Below, piece by piece: positions 16,205 to 25,632 of a stretch of DNA of 64,000 bases. Source of the DNA: Cupriavidus basilensis (lineage in GTDB: Bacteria > Pseudomonadota > Gammaproteobacteria > Burkholderiales > Burkholderiaceae). Positions within the stretch are counted from its first letter, which is position 1, and each line of letters begins with the position of its first letter. The notes beneath the pieces are model-generated. The model was given only the letters and a program-made list of their open reading frames with translations. It had not been told where the DNA came from and ran no database searches. Both the position numbers and the translations under genes were made by a program. Location: NCBI RefSeq assembly GCF_000876015.1, contig NZ_BBQM01000033.1, forward strand, positions 1 through 64,000, written 5' to 3'.

Positions 16205-17722
16205 ATGACCGAACTGGAATTCAAATCGCTGGCCGAGCAGGGCTACAACCGCATCCCGCTGATCGCGGAGGCGTTCGCCGACCTGGAAACGCCGCTCTCG
16301 CTCTACCTCAAGCTGGCGCAGTCGCAGACGCGCGGGGTCAACACCTTCCTGCTCGAATCGGTGGTGGGCGGCGAGCGCTTCGGCCGCTACTCCTTCATCG
16401 GCCTGCACGCGCGCACGCTGCTGCGCGCGCACGGCATGCGCACCGAAGTCGTGACCGACGGCCACGTGGTGGAAACCCACGAAGGCAACCCGCTCGACTT
16501 CATCGCCGCCTTCGAGCAGCGCTTCAAGGTGGCGCTGCGCCCCGGCCTGCCGCGCTTCTGCGGCGGCCTGGCCGGCTACTTCGGCTACGACGCGGTGCGC
16601 TACATCGAGAAAAAGCTGGCCGCCACGCAGAAGCCGGACGACCTCAACCTGCCCGACATCCAGTTGCTGCTGTGCGAGGAGCTGGCCGTGATCGACAACC
16701 TGTCCGGCAAGCTCTACCTGATCGTCTACGCCGACCCGACCACGCCCGAGGCCTACGCCCGCGCGCGCCAGCGCCTGCGCGAGCTGCGCATGAAGCTGCG
16801 CCAGCCGGTGGACGTGCCGGTCACGAGCCCGTCGGTGCAGACCGAGGTGTTCCGCGAGTTCGACAAGGCCGACTACCTCGCCGCCGTGCACAAGGCCAAG
16901 GAATACATCATGGCCGGCGACATGATGCAGGTGCAGATCGGCCAGCGCCTGGTCAAGCCGTACCGCGACGCGCCGCTGTCGCTGTACCGCGCGCTGCGCT
17001 CGCTCAATCCGTCGCCGTACATGTACTTCTACAACTTCGGCGACTTCCAGATCGTGGGCGCCTCGCCCGAGATCCTGGTGCGCCAGGAAACCCGCCGCAG
17101 CGGCAGCAACGGCGACCAGCGCGAAGACCACATCGTCACCATCCGCCCGCTGGCCGGCACGCGCCCGCGCGGCAACACGCCGGAGAAGGACGCGCAGCTC
17201 GCCACCGAGCTGCTCGGCGACCCGAAGGAGATCGCCGAGCACGTGATGCTGATCGACCTCGCGCGCAACGACATCGGCCGCATCGCCGAGATCGGCTCGG
17301 TCAAGGTCACGGACCAGATGGTGATCGAGAAATACTCGCACGTGCAGCACATCGTCAGCTCGGTCGAAGGCACGCTCAAGCCCGGCATGAGCAACCTCGA
17401 CGTGCTGCGCGCCACCTTCCCGGCCGGCACGCTGTCGGGCGCGCCCAAGGTGCACGCGATGGAGATCATCGACGAGCTCGAGCCGCGCAAGCGCGGCATC
17501 TACGGCGGCGCGGTGGGCTACCTGTCGTTCGGCGGCGAGATGGACCTGGCCATCGCCATCCGCACCGGCATCGTCAAGGACGGCAACCTGTACGTGCAGG
17601 CCGCCGCCGGCATCGTCGCCGACTCCGACCCCGAAGCCGAATGGAGGGAAACCGAAGCCAAGGCGCGCGCCGTGATCCGCGCCGCCGAGCAGGTCCAGGA
17701 CGGCCTGGACTCGGACATCTGA
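16205..17722 (+). CDS. trpE: anthranilate synthase component I
   Basis: A 505-residue enzyme that converts chorismate and ammonia to anthranilate, the first committed step of tryptophan synthesis; it works with the TrpG amidotransferase. The N-terminal domain carries the Trp feedback motif [16 protein letters not shown] (about 50-66), and the catalytic domain has [50 protein letters not shown] and the [13 protein letters not shown] region. Length is normal. Start chosen at ATG with GAGGA 5-9 nt upstream. It is the first structural gene after the leader and is followed 23 nt later by trpG. Confidence 0.97.
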   Translation: MTELEFKSLAEQGYNRIPLIAEAFADLETPLSLYLKLAQSQTRGVNTFLLESVVGGERFGRYSFIGLHARTLLRAHGMRTEVVTDGHVVETHEGNPLDFIAAFEQRFKVALRPGLPRFCGGLAGYFGYDAVRYIEKKLAATQKPDDLNLPDIQLLLCEELAVIDNLSGKLYLIVYADPTTPEAYARARQRLRELRMKLRQPVDVPVTSPSVQTEVFREFDKADYLAAVHKAKEYIMAGDMMQVQIGQRLVKPYRDAPLSLYRALRSLNPSPYMYFYNFGDFQIVGASPEILVRQETRRSGSNGDQREDHIVTIRPLAGTRPRGNTPEKDAQLATELLGDPKEIAEHVMLIDLARNDIGRIAEIGSVKVTDQMVIEKYSHVQHIVSSVEGTLKPGMSNLDVLRATFPAGTLSGAPKVHAMEIIDELEPRKRGIYGGAVGYLSFGGEMDLAIAIRTGIVKDGNLYVQAAAGIVADSDPEAEWRETEAKARAVIRAAEQVQDGLDSDI

Positions 17723-17745
17723 ACGCCAGGGAACAGGGAACCGCC

Positions 17746-18315
17746 ATGCTGCTGATGATCGACAACTACGATTCGTTTACCTACAACCTCGTCCAATACT
17801 TCGGCGAACTCGGCGCCGACGTGCGCACCTACCGCAACGACGAGATCACCATCGAGGAGATCGAGGCCCTCAAGCCCGACCACATCTGCGTCTCGCCCGG
17901 GCCGTGCAGCCCCAAGGAAGCCGGCATCTCGGTGGCGGTGCTGCAGCACTTCGCCGGCAAGGTGCCGCTGCTGGGCGTGTGCCTGGGCCACCAGGCCATC
18001 GGCGAGGCCTTCGGCGGCGAGGTGATCCGCGCCAAGCAGGTCATGCACGGCAAGGTCAGCCGCATCGAGACCACGCAGGAAGGCGTGTTCGCCGGCCTGC
18101 CCCGGCACTTCGACGTGACGCGCTATCATTCGCTGGCGATCGAGCGCGAGACGCTGCCGGCCTGCCTGGAAGTGACGGCGTGGACGCCGGACGGCGAGAT
18201 CATGGGCGTGCGCCACAAGGAGTTCGACATCGAGGGCGTGCAGTTCCACCCCGAGTCGATCCTGTCCGAGCACGGCCACGCGCTGCTGGCCAACTTCCTC
18301 AAGGCGCGCCGATGA
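17746..18315 (+). CDS. trpG: anthranilate synthase component II (glutamine amidotransferase)
   Basis: A 189-residue class I glutamine amidotransferase that feeds ammonia to TrpE. The nucleophile is C79 in [17 protein letters not shown], and the His-Glu of the triad are in VQFHPESIL near residue 170. [12 protein letters not shown] at the start and SPGPCSP are typical. It could also serve 4-amino-4-deoxychorismate synthesis (PabA role), as a shared TrpG/PabA subunit is known in other bacteria; this cannot be decided from sequence. It lies between trpE and trpD in the operon. Confidence 0.95.
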   Translation: MLLMIDNYDSFTYNLVQYFGELGADVRTYRNDEITIEEIEALKPDHICVSPGPCSPKEAGISVAVLQHFAGKVPLLGVCLGHQAIGEAFGGEVIRAKQVMHGKVSRIETTQEGVFAGLPRHFDVTRYHSLAIERETLPACLEVTAWTPDGEIMGVRHKEFDIEGVQFHPESILSEHGHALLANFLKARR

Positions 18316-18377
18316 GGCGGCTCGACACCCCCATCGCCACCGCGCCCGCGCCTGCCCACGACACGAACGAGACCGCC

Positions 18378-19415
18378 ATGTCCATCACGCCACAGGAAGC
18401 CCTCACCCGCTGCATCGAACACCGCGAGATCTTCCATGACGAAATGCTGCACCTGATGCGGCAGATCATGCAGGCGCAGATCTCCCCGGTGATGGCCGCG
18501 GCCATCCTGACCGGGCTGCGCGTGAAGAAGGAAACCATCGGCGAGATCTCGGCCGCGGCGCAGGTGATGCGCGAGTTCGCCAACAAGGTGCCGCTGGGTT
18601 CAATCAAGGACCGCGAGAACTTCGTCGACATCGTCGGCACCGGCGGCGACGGCTCGCACACCTTCAATATCAGCACCGCCTCGATGTTCGTCGCGGCCGC
18701 GGCCGGCGCGCGCATCGCCAAGCACGGCAACCGCGGCGTGAGCTCCAAGTCGGGCAGCGCCGACGTGCTGGAGGCGCTCGGCGTCAACATCATGCTCACG
18801 CCCGAGCAGGTCGGCCAGTGCATCGAGCAGACCGGCATCGGCTTCATGTTCGCGCCCACCCACCACCCGGCCATGAAGAACGTGGCGCCGATCCGCAAGG
18901 AAATGGGCGTGCGCACCATCTTCAACATCCTCGGCCCGCTCACCAACCCGGCCGACGCGCCCAACATCCTGATGGGCGTGTTCCACCCCGACCTGGTCGG
19001 CATCCAGGTGCGCGTGATGCAGCGCCTGGGCGCCAAGCACGCGCTGGTGGTGTACGGCAAGGACGGCATGGACGAGGTCTCGCTCGGCGCCGCCACGCTG
19101 GTCGGCGAGCTCAAGGACGGCGAGGTGCGCGAGTACGAGATCCACCCCGAGGACTTCGGCCTGTCGATGATCTCCAACCGCGGCCTCAAGGTGGCCGACG
19201 CCATCGAATCGAAGGCAATGCTGCTCGAAGCGCTGACCGACGTGCCCGGCACGCCGCGCGAGATCGTCGCGCTCAATGCCGGCACCGCGCTGTACGCCGC
19301 CAACGTGGCCGGCTCGATCGAGGACGGCATCCGCCGCGCGCGCGAGGCCATCGCCAGCGGCGCCGCGCGCGGGAAGCTCGACCAGTTCGTGCGCGCCACG
19401 CAGCAGTTCAAGTAA
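18378..19415 (+). CDS. trpD: anthranilate phosphoribosyltransferase
   Basis: A 345-residue enzyme that joins anthranilate to PRPP. The PRPP-binding glycine-rich loop is [18 protein letters not shown] (about 91-108), followed by [21 protein letters not shown]; the metal site acids lie in DGMDEVSL. The ATG at 18378 is preferred because the protein then starts [11 protein letters not shown], as family members do. An in-frame ATG at 18312 overlaps the trpG stop (ATGA) and would add 22 residues lacking family likeness, but it could couple translation. Confidence 0.96.
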   Translation: MSITPQEALTRCIEHREIFHDEMLHLMRQIMQAQISPVMAAAILTGLRVKKETIGEISAAAQVMREFANKVPLGSIKDRENFVDIVGTGGDGSHTFNISTASMFVAAAAGARIAKHGNRGVSSKSGSADVLEALGVNIMLTPEQVGQCIEQTGIGFMFAPTHHPAMKNVAPIRKEMGVRTIFNILGPLTNPADAPNILMGVFHPDLVGIQVRVMQRLGAKHALVVYGKDGMDEVSLGAATLVGELKDGEVREYEIHPEDFGLSMISNRGLKVADAIESKAMLLEALTDVPGTPREIVALNAGTALYAANVAGSIEDGIRRAREAIASGAARGKLDQFVRATQQFK

Positions 19416-19452
19416 TCCGCACCGCGCGCCGCGCACCGCAAGAGAAACCCGC

Positions 19453-20256
19453 ATGTCCGACATCCTGAACAAGATCCTGGCCGTCAAGGCCGACGAGGTC
19501 AGCGCCGCGCGCAAGAAGCGCGACCTGCCCAGCCTGCGCGCCGAGGCCGAGAGCCTGCGCGCCGAGCCCGGCCTGGCGCCGCGCGGCTTCGAGCGCGCGC
19601 TGCGCGAGAAGATCGCCGCCGGCCACGCCGGCGTGATCGCCGAGGTGAAGAAGGCCTCGCCGTCCAAGGGCGTGCTGCGCGAGCACTTCGTGCCCGAGGC
19701 GATCGCCGAGAGCTACGCCAGCCACGGCGCGGCCTGCCTGTCGGTGCTGACCGACGTGAATTTCTTCCAGGGCCATCCCGACTTCCTCAGGCGCGCGCGC
19801 GGCGCCTGCCCGCTGCCCGCGCTGCGCAAGGACTTCATGATCGACCTGTACCAGGTCTATGAAGCGCGCACCTGGGGCGCCGACGCCATCCTGCTGATCG
19901 TCTCCGCGCTCGACCCCGGCCTGATGGCCGAGCTCGAAGCCTGCGCCCACGAGCTCGGCATGGACGTGCTGGTGGAAGTGCACGGCGGCGAGGAGCTCGA
20001 CGCCGCGCTGCGCCTGAAGACGCCGCTGCTCGGCGTGAACAACCGCAACCTGCGCACCTTCGAGGTCTCGCTCGACAACACGCTGGACCTGCTGCCGCGC
20101 ATTCCGGCCGAACGGCTGGTGGTGACCGAGTCCGGCATCCTCGGCCCGGCCGACGTGCAGCGCATGCGCGATGCCGACGTGCACGCGTTCCTGGTCGGCG
20201 AGGCGTTCATGCGCGCGCCCGAGCCGGGCGTGGAGCTGGCGCGCCTGTTCGCCTGA
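19453..20256 (+). CDS. trpC: indole-3-glycerol phosphate synthase
   Basis: A 267-residue TIM-barrel enzyme that closes the indole ring. Conserved segments include [12 protein letters not shown] (catalytic Lys), [25 protein letters not shown] (catalytic Lys), [21 protein letters not shown] and VTESGI. It is not fused to TrpF. The gene is 37 nt after trpD and ends the trpE-G-D-C block; trpF, trpB and trpA must be elsewhere, the usual split layout in beta-proteobacteria. Confidence 0.96.
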   Translation: MSDILNKILAVKADEVSAARKKRDLPSLRAEAESLRAEPGLAPRGFERALREKIAAGHAGVIAEVKKASPSKGVLREHFVPEAIAESYASHGAACLSVLTDVNFFQGHPDFLRRARGACPLPALRKDFMIDLYQVYEARTWGADAILLIVSALDPGLMAELEACAHELGMDVLVEVHGGEELDAALRLKTPLLGVNNRNLRTFEVSLDNTLDLLPRIPAERLVVTESGILGPADVQRMRDADVHAFLVGEAFMRAPEPGVELARLFA

Positions 20257-20349
20257 CCCGGCCGGCATCGTCCGGCCGCGTCGCCCGACCGCACGCCCGC
20301 ACGCCCAATCGCACGCACACCCGCACACCCACCGGAGCCGCACACCGAC

Positions 20350-20988
20350 ATGGCCCAGGAAATCGAACTCAAGCTGGCGGTGCCCGACGGCGCCATGCCC
20401 GCGCTGGCGGCATGGCTGGACGCGCACGGCGAGGCGCGCGGCGAGCACACGCTGCTCAACGTCTACCTCGACACCCCCGCGCGCGACCTGGCCCGCGCGC
20501 GCGCCGCGCTGCGGCTGCGCCGCCGCGGCGCGCAGTGGCTGCAGACGCTCAAGACCGCCGGCAGGAGCGAGGCGGGGCTGGCCGCCCGCAACGAGTGGGA
20601 AACCGCGACCGCCGCCGAGGCTATCGAGCTCGGCGCCTTTCCGCCCGAGGCGCGCGAGCTGCTCGCGCCGCTGGCCGCCGCGCTGGCGCCGGTGTTCCGC
20701 ACCGACTTCACGCGCCGCACCTGGCTGGTCGAGCAGGACGGCGCGCGCATCGAGGCCGCGCTCGACGTGGGCGAGATCACGGTGCCCGGCGCCGGCGCGC
20801 GCGACGCCATCCACGAACTCGAGCTGGAATGGCTGCCCGGCAAGGACGGCCAGGGCCCGGCGCAGGCCGCCGCCGAAGCCGCGCTGCGCGCGCTGGCGCG
20901 GCGCCTGCAGAACGTGGCGCCGCTCAAGCCTTCCGACCAGAGCAAGGCCGCGCGCGGCTACCGGCTCGCGGGCACGGCCGACGCCTGA
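20350..20988 (+). CDS. CYTH-domain protein, probable inorganic triphosphatase
   Basis: A 212-residue protein of the CYTH (adenylate cyclase class IV/thiamine triphosphatase) superfamily. It starts with the diagnostic ExExK motif as EIELKLAV (residues 4-11) and has alternating charged strands (LNVYLDTP, RLRRRG, FRTDFTRRTWLV, AALDVGEI, HELELEW) expected to line an eight-stranded tunnel binding triphosphate and metal. It lacks the CHAD domain found in longer YgiF-type proteins. Hydrolysis of inorganic triphosphate is the best family guess. It lies 93 nt after trpC and ends 73 nt before ung. Confidence 0.85.
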   Translation: MAQEIELKLAVPDGAMPALAAWLDAHGEARGEHTLLNVYLDTPARDLARARAALRLRRRGAQWLQTLKTAGRSEAGLAARNEWETATAAEAIELGAFPPEARELLAPLAAALAPVFRTDFTRRTWLVEQDGARIEAALDVGEITVPGAGARDAIHELELEWLPGKDGQGPAQAAAEAALRALARRLQNVAPLKPSDQSKAARGYRLAGTADA

Positions 20989-21003
20989 CGCGCCCTCGCC
21001 GAA

Positions 21004-21050
21004 CCTTTCCCTGATCCCTTTCCCTGATCCCTTTCCCGATCCCTTTCCCG
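21004..21050. repeat. 13-bp tandem repeat ahead of ung
   Basis: Two copies of CCTTTCCCTGATC are followed by CCTTTCCCGATC and CCTTTCCCG, in the 73-nt gap between the CYTH gene and ung. No coding role; copy number may vary between strains. Confidence 0.8.
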
Positions 21051-21061
21051 CAGGCATCCGC

Positions 21062-21865
21062 ATGAGCAAACCCACGAGCGCGCAGGCCGACCTGTTCGCC
21101 CCGGCCGCCACCAAGGCGCCCCCGCCCGCCGACGGCCTGGACGCCCAGGCCGCCGCGCTGCCCGCCGCCTGGCGCGAGCTGCTCGCGCCCTGCATGCACG
21201 GCGAAGGCTGGCGGGAACTCGCCGCCTTCGTCGACGGCGAGCGCGCCGCCGGCAAGCCGGTGTTCCCGCGCGACGTCTTCCACGCGCTGCACCTCACCCC
21301 GCCCGAAACGGTCAAGGTGGTGATCCTCGGCCAGGACCCGTACCACGGCACCGGCACGGTAGGCGGCCACGAGATCCCGCAGGCGCACGGCCTGGCCTTC
21401 TCGGTGCCGGACGGCGTGCGCGTGCCGCCGAGCCTGCGCAACATCTTCAAGGAAATCGCCGCCGAGTACGGCGACAACGCGGCGCCGCCCGCCTCCGGCA
21501 ACCTGGAAGGCTGGGCGCGCCAGGGCGTGCTGCTGCTCAACACCGTGCTGACGGTGGAGCAAGGCCAGGCCGCCAGCCACGCCCGGCGCGGCTGGGAAGC
21601 GGTGACGGACTGCCTGATCCGGGCCCTGTCCGCGGCCCGCCCCAACCTGGTCTTCCTGCTGTGGGGCAGCCACGCGCAGGCCAAGAAGCCGCTGCTGGCG
21701 GGCACGCACTACGTGCTCGAAGCGCCGCATCCGTCGCCTCTGTCCGCGCATCGCGGCTTTCTCGGCTGCGGCCACTTCAAGCTGGCCAACGCGTGGCTGG
21801 AGCGGCACGGCATGGCGCCGGTCGACTGGCGCGCGAGCCACGCTCATCAGGCCCCCGCGCGCTAG
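21062..21865 (+). CDS. ung: uracil-DNA glycosylase, family 1
   Basis: A 267-residue DNA repair enzyme that excises uracil. The water-activating loop is VILGQDPYHG with catalytic D92, and the minor-groove loop is APHPSPLSAHRGF near residue 225. The protein has an extended N-terminus and an insertion of about 8 residues (TVGGHEIP) between GQDPYHG and QAHGLAFSV, where the Escherichia coli enzyme has only Pro-Gly. The stop codon shares the palindrome CTAG with the stop of the convergent acylphosphatase gene. Confidence 0.95.
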   Translation: MSKPTSAQADLFAPAATKAPPPADGLDAQAAALPAAWRELLAPCMHGEGWRELAAFVDGERAAGKPVFPRDVFHALHLTPPETVKVVILGQDPYHGTGTVGGHEIPQAHGLAFSVPDGVRVPPSLRNIFKEIAAEYGDNAAPPASGNLEGWARQGVLLLNTVLTVEQGQAASHARRGWEAVTDCLIRALSAARPNLVFLLWGSHAQAKKPLLAGTHYVLEAPHPSPLSAHRGFLGCGHFKLANAWLERHGMAPVDWRASHAHQAPAR

Positions 21866-22170
21866 ACCGTCGGCAGGCAGTCGAAGCTGTCGAACACGCC
21901 CGCGCCGGCTTCCACCCGCAGGCCATCGACCTGCGCGGCCGGCGGCCCGCCGCGCATCCACTCGCGCAGCGCCGCGAGCCGCTCGGGCGGGCCGTAGGCC
22001 ATCACCTCCACCGAGCCGTCGCGCCGGTTGCGCACCCAGCCGCCCAGCCCCAGCGCGCGCGCCCGGTCCTCGCACGCGGCGCGGTAGCCCACGCCCTGCA
22101 CGCGCCCCGTGACCACGAGGTGCCACGTTGTCGGCCGATGCGCCCACTGGGGTCCCGTCTGCTGTTCCAT
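21862..22170 (-). CDS. acylphosphatase
   Basis: A 102-residue cytoplasmic enzyme that hydrolyses carboxyl phosphates such as acetyl- or carbamoyl phosphate. The active-site motif GRVQGVGYR holds the catalytic Arg (R30), and GWVRNRRDGSVEV holds the catalytic Asn (N48). A GGAG ribosome site about 8 nt upstream supports the ATG at 22170; an in-frame ATG at 22209 would add 13 residues. It converges on ung with a 4-nt overlap. Confidence 0.9.
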   Translation of the reverse strand: MEQQTGPQWAHRPTTWHLVVTGRVQGVGYRAACEDRARALGLGGWVRNRRDGSVEVMAYGPPERLAALREWMRGGPPAAQVDGLRVEAGAGVFDSFDCLPTV

Positions 22171-22418
22171 CTGCTTTCTCCACGCCGCCGCATGAAACGG
22201 CCTTGCCATGCGATATAGGTAAACTAGGTGGCTACCCTAAGCGTTACCAGTATGGGCAGGCCGCTTGAGGTAACGCCGACAGCACAGCGACGCGCCGGCA
22301 CCCGGCCGGCGCCCCTCCGGAATCCACGCACGGCCCCCGCCCCGCACGCCGATCCATCCAGGCCCCGGGCCACCCGGTCCCGCCGGGCAACCGCAGCCAC
22401 CGAACTTCAGCCAAGACA
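22171..22418. promoter_or_regulatory. upstream region of ABC operon with inverted repeat
   Basis: This 248-nt gap between divergent acylphosphatase and ABC permease genes has an AT-richer patch (22200-22250) and a perfect inverted repeat GCGTTACC (22241-22248)/GGTAACGC (22269-22276) with a 20-nt centre. This could be an operator for the ABC operon; no regulator gene is adjacent. The rest reads as noncoding. Confidence 0.4.
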
Positions 22419-24173
22419 ATGCAGCAAGCCGAACACGACAAGGCCAGCGCGCGCACCTCCCCTGGCTACGTCAGCCAGTTGCTGACCGCGCCGCCGAACC
22501 GCTTCGACCTGGCGTTGCTGCCGATCATCCTGGCGGCGATCGTGCTGGTGGCCTTCGCCGCGCGGCAGATGGACGTGCCCTACCGGCCCGGCGAGCCGCT
22601 GGACGTGCATCTCGACATCGCCTACCTGCCGTACTACCTGCTGCGCACCAGCATCCGCATGCTGCTGGCGCTGGCGGCGTCGCTGCTGTTCTCGTTCGCC
22701 TTCGCCGCGCTGGCCTCGAAGAACCGCACGGCCGAGAAGGTCATGGTACCGGCGCTGGACATCCTGCAGTCGATCCCCGTGCTGGGTTTCCTGTCGATCA
22801 CCGTGACCGGCTTCATCGCGCTGTTCCCGGGCAGCCTGGTCGGGGTGGAATGCGCGGCCATCTTCGCCATCTTCACCTCGCAGGCGTGGAACATGGCGTT
22901 CAGCCTGTACCAGTCGATCCGCACCATCCCCAGCGACCTGGTGGAGGCCGCGGCCATGTTCCGGCTGTCCGCGTGGCAGAAGTTCTGGCGCCTCGAAGTG
23001 CCGTTCGCCATGCCGGGGCTGCTGTGGAACATGATGATGTCGATGTCCGGCGGCTGGTTCTTCGTGGTGGCGTCCGAGGCGATCTCGGTGTCCGGCAACG
23101 ACATCAAGCTGCCCGGCATCGGCTCCTACATCTCGCTGGCCATCCAGCAGCAGAACCTCGCCGCGATCGGCTGGGCCATCCTGGCCATGCTGGTCGGCAT
23201 CGTGCTCTATGACCAGCTGCTGTTCCGCCCGCTGATCGCCTGGGCCGACCGCTTCCGCTTCGAGACCCTGGCGCAGGAGAACGAGCCGCAATCGTGGCTG
23301 CTCAACCTGCTGCGCCGCTCGGAGTGGGTCAGCCTGCTGCTGGCGCGCACCGCCGCGCTGGCCGAGCGCACGCTGGCCTGGGGCTCGGGGCGCAAGGCCA
23401 CCGCGTCGCGCGGCGGCGACGCCCGGCGCGCGCTGTGGATCGAGCGCGCCGGCACCATCGTGATCACGCTCGTCGCGGTGGCGGCGCTGTACCGCGTGAT
23501 GCACTTCGTGCGCACCGAGGTGGGCTGGGCCGAAGTGGGCCACGTGCTGTGGCTCGGCCTGCTGACGATGGTACGCGTGGTGGTGCTGATCTTCCTGGCC
23601 GCGCTGATCTGGGTGCCGATCGGCATCCGCATCGGGCTCAACCCGGCGGCGGCGCGCATCGCCCAGCCGGTGGCGCAGTTCCTGGCGGCCTTCCCGGCCA
23701 ACCTGATGTTCCCGCTGGTGGTCATGCTGATCGTGCGCTTCGGCCTGAACCCGGAGATCTGGCTCAGCCCGCTGATGATTTTCGGCACGCAGTGGTACAT
23801 CCTGTTCAATGTGATCGCCGGCGCCTCTGGCATTCCCACCGAGCTCAAGCTGGCCGCGCGCAACTTCGGCCTGCGCGGCTGGCTGATGTGGAAGCGCTTC
23901 CTGGTGCCGGCGGTGTTCCCCAGCCTGCTGACCGGGCTGGTGACGGCGGCCGGCGGCTCGTGGAACGCCAGCATCGTGTCCGAATACGTGACCTGGGGCG
24001 ACCGCACGCTGGTGGCCACGGGCCTGGGCAGCTACATCGCGGAGATGACCGCCAAGGGCGACTTTCCCCGCATCGCGCTGGGCATCGGCGTGATGGCGGT
24101 GTTCGTGGTGGGCTTCAACCGCCTGCTGTGGAACCGCCTCTACCTGCTGGCGCAGGAACGCACCCGTCTTTGA
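22419..24173 (+). CDS. ABC transporter permease with two fused permease domains
   Basis: A 584-residue inner-membrane protein carrying two BPD_transp_1 modules. The first (about 75-265) has the cytoplasmic coupling motif EAAAMFRLSAWQKFWRLEVP; the second (about 355-580) has LKLAARNFGLRGWLMWKRFLVP. Each is surrounded by five or six hydrophobic helices. This fused-permease layout is found in transporters related to the nitrate/sulfonate/taurine group. The ATPase gene follows after 45 nt, but no periplasmic binding protein is adjacent, so the substrate cannot be assigned. Confidence 0.88.
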   Translation: MQQAEHDKASARTSPGYVSQLLTAPPNRFDLALLPIILAAIVLVAFAARQMDVPYRPGEPLDVHLDIAYLPYYLLRTSIRMLLALAASLLFSFAFAALASKNRTAEKVMVPALDILQSIPVLGFLSITVTGFIALFPGSLVGVECAAIFAIFTSQAWNMAFSLYQSIRTIPSDLVEAAAMFRLSAWQKFWRLEVPFAMPGLLWNMMMSMSGGWFFVVASEAISVSGNDIKLPGIGSYISLAIQQQNLAAIGWAILAMLVGIVLYDQLLFRPLIAWADRFRFETLAQENEPQSWLLNLLRRSEWVSLLLARTAALAERTLAWGSGRKATASRGGDARRALWIERAGTIVITLVAVAALYRVMHFVRTEVGWAEVGHVLWLGLLTMVRVVVLIFLAALIWVPIGIRIGLNPAAARIAQPVAQFLAAFPANLMFPLVVMLIVRFGLNPEIWLSPLMIFGTQWYILFNVIAGASGIPTELKLAARNFGLRGWLMWKRFLVPAVFPSLLTGLVTAAGGSWNASIVSEYVTWGDRTLVATGLGSYIAEMTAKGDFPRIALGIGVMAVFVVGFNRLLWNRLYLLAQERTRL

Positions 24174-24218
24174 TTGCGCTTTGACCCGATCTTTCAGCAC
24201 CCGCACCGGAATTCCATC

Positions 24219-25580
24219 ATGGCAAGCTCCCCCGCCACCACCGCCGCAACCGTAGCCGAACCCGTGGTCGAACTGCGCGGCGTCTCCAAGATGTTCCGCA
24301 CCGCCGACCACACCGACCGCGCCGTGCTCGAAGGCGTGGACCTCACGCTGCGCCGCGGCGAGATCGTCGCCATGCTGGGCAAGTCGGGCTCCGGCAAATC
24401 CACCCTGCTGCGCATCATGGCCGGGCTGGTGGGCGCCGACCGCGGCGAGGTGCATTTCCGCGGCCAGCCGCTGCGCGGCACCGCCGAGGGCATCGCGATG
24501 GTGTTCCAGTCGTTCGCGCTGTTCCCGTGGCTGACCGTGCAGCAGAACGTGGAGCTGGGCCTGGAAGCGCAGGGCGTGCAGAAGGAAGCGCGCGCGCGCC
24601 GCGCCGAGGCGGCCATCGACATGATCGGCCTGTCCGGCTTCAACAGCGCGCTGCCGCGCGAGCTGTCCGGCGGCATGCGCCAGCGCGTGGGCATCGCGCG
24701 CGCGCTCGTGACCGAGCCCGACCTGCTGCTGATGGACGAAGCCTTCTCCGCGCTCGACGTGCTCACCGGCGAGACCCTGCGCGACGAGATGCTGGACCTG
24801 TGGGAAGACGGCCGCACCAACATCAAGTGCATCCTGATCGTCTCGCACAATATCGAAGAGGCGGTCATGATGGCCGACCGCATCGTCATCCTGTCGAGCG
24901 ACCCGGGCCGCATCCGCGCCGAGGTCAAGGTGCCGTTCCCGCGCCCGCGCAACCGCGACTCCGCGCAGGTGCGCGGCCTGATCGACGAGGTCTACACGCT
25001 GATGACCTCGCCGGCCGCGCTGGGGCCGCGCGTCACCGCGCTGGCGGCCGCCAGCAACATCGGCTACCGCCTGCCGGACGCCGACATCAGCCAGATGGAG
25101 GCCATCCTCGACCTGCTGTGCGAGGCGCCCTTCCACGGCCGCGCCGACCTGCCGCACCTGGCCGAGGAAGCCGGCCTCACCGACGACGACCTGCTGCCCG
25201 CCTGCGAGGCGCTGCACCTGCTGCAGCTGGCCACCATCGAGCGCGGCGACATCACCGCCACTGGCCTGGGCCGCGCCTACTACGAGACCGAGCCGCCCGA
25301 GCGCAAGGTGCTGTTCGGCAAGCAGCTGCTGCTGCACGTGGCGCTGGCCGCGCACATCCGCCGCGAGCTGCAGCAGTCCGAGGACGGCGAGATCCGCGAG
25401 GAACACGTGCTGCGCGAACTGGAAGACTTCCTCAAGCCGGAAGAAGCCGAGCGCGTGCTGACCATCGGCATCGAATGGGGCCGCTACGGCGAGGTGTACG
25501 AATACAGCTACAACAGCGGCATGCTGACGCTGCCGCGCGAGGAGCCGCCGCCGGCGCCCGGCGCCGGCGCGCAGCCCTGA
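24219..25580 (+). CDS. ABC transporter ATP-binding protein with AAA-associated C-terminal domain
   Basis: A 453-residue ATPase partner of the upstream permease. The nucleotide-binding domain (about 18-255) shows Walker A GKSGSGKST, signature LSGGMRQR, Walker B LLLMDEAFSALD and the H-loop His in VSHNIEE; it is of the nitrate/sulfonate/taurine subclass. The roughly 160-residue C-terminal part (from about 285) resembles the AAA-associated C-terminal domain (PF09821 style), a winged-helix-like region whose role is unknown. ATG at 24219 is preferred over a TTG at 24174, since the protein then starts just before the ATPase fold. Confidence 0.9.
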   Translation: MASSPATTAATVAEPVVELRGVSKMFRTADHTDRAVLEGVDLTLRRGEIVAMLGKSGSGKSTLLRIMAGLVGADRGEVHFRGQPLRGTAEGIAMVFQSFALFPWLTVQQNVELGLEAQGVQKEARARRAEAAIDMIGLSGFNSALPRELSGGMRQRVGIARALVTEPDLLLMDEAFSALDVLTGETLRDEMLDLWEDGRTNIKCILIVSHNIEEAVMMADRIVILSSDPGRIRAEVKVPFPRPRNRDSAQVRGLIDEVYTLMTSPAALGPRVTALAAASNIGYRLPDADISQMEAILDLLCEAPFHGRADLPHLAEEAGLTDDDLLPACEALHLLQLATIERGDITATGLGRAYYETEPPERKVLFGKQLLLHVALAAHIRRELQQSEDGEIREEHVLRELEDFLKPEEAERVLTIGIEWGRYGEVYEYSYNSGMLTLPREEPPPAPGAGAQP

Positions 25581-25632
25581 CGGCGGCGAAGCTGCAACGA
25601 AGCAGCGATGAAGCAGCGCTGAAGCGGCGGCG

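Noticed and set aside
15960-16208. 82-codon frame between the trp leader and trpE
   Set aside because: No ribosome site, Pro/Arg-rich product, and it lies in the regulatory leader.
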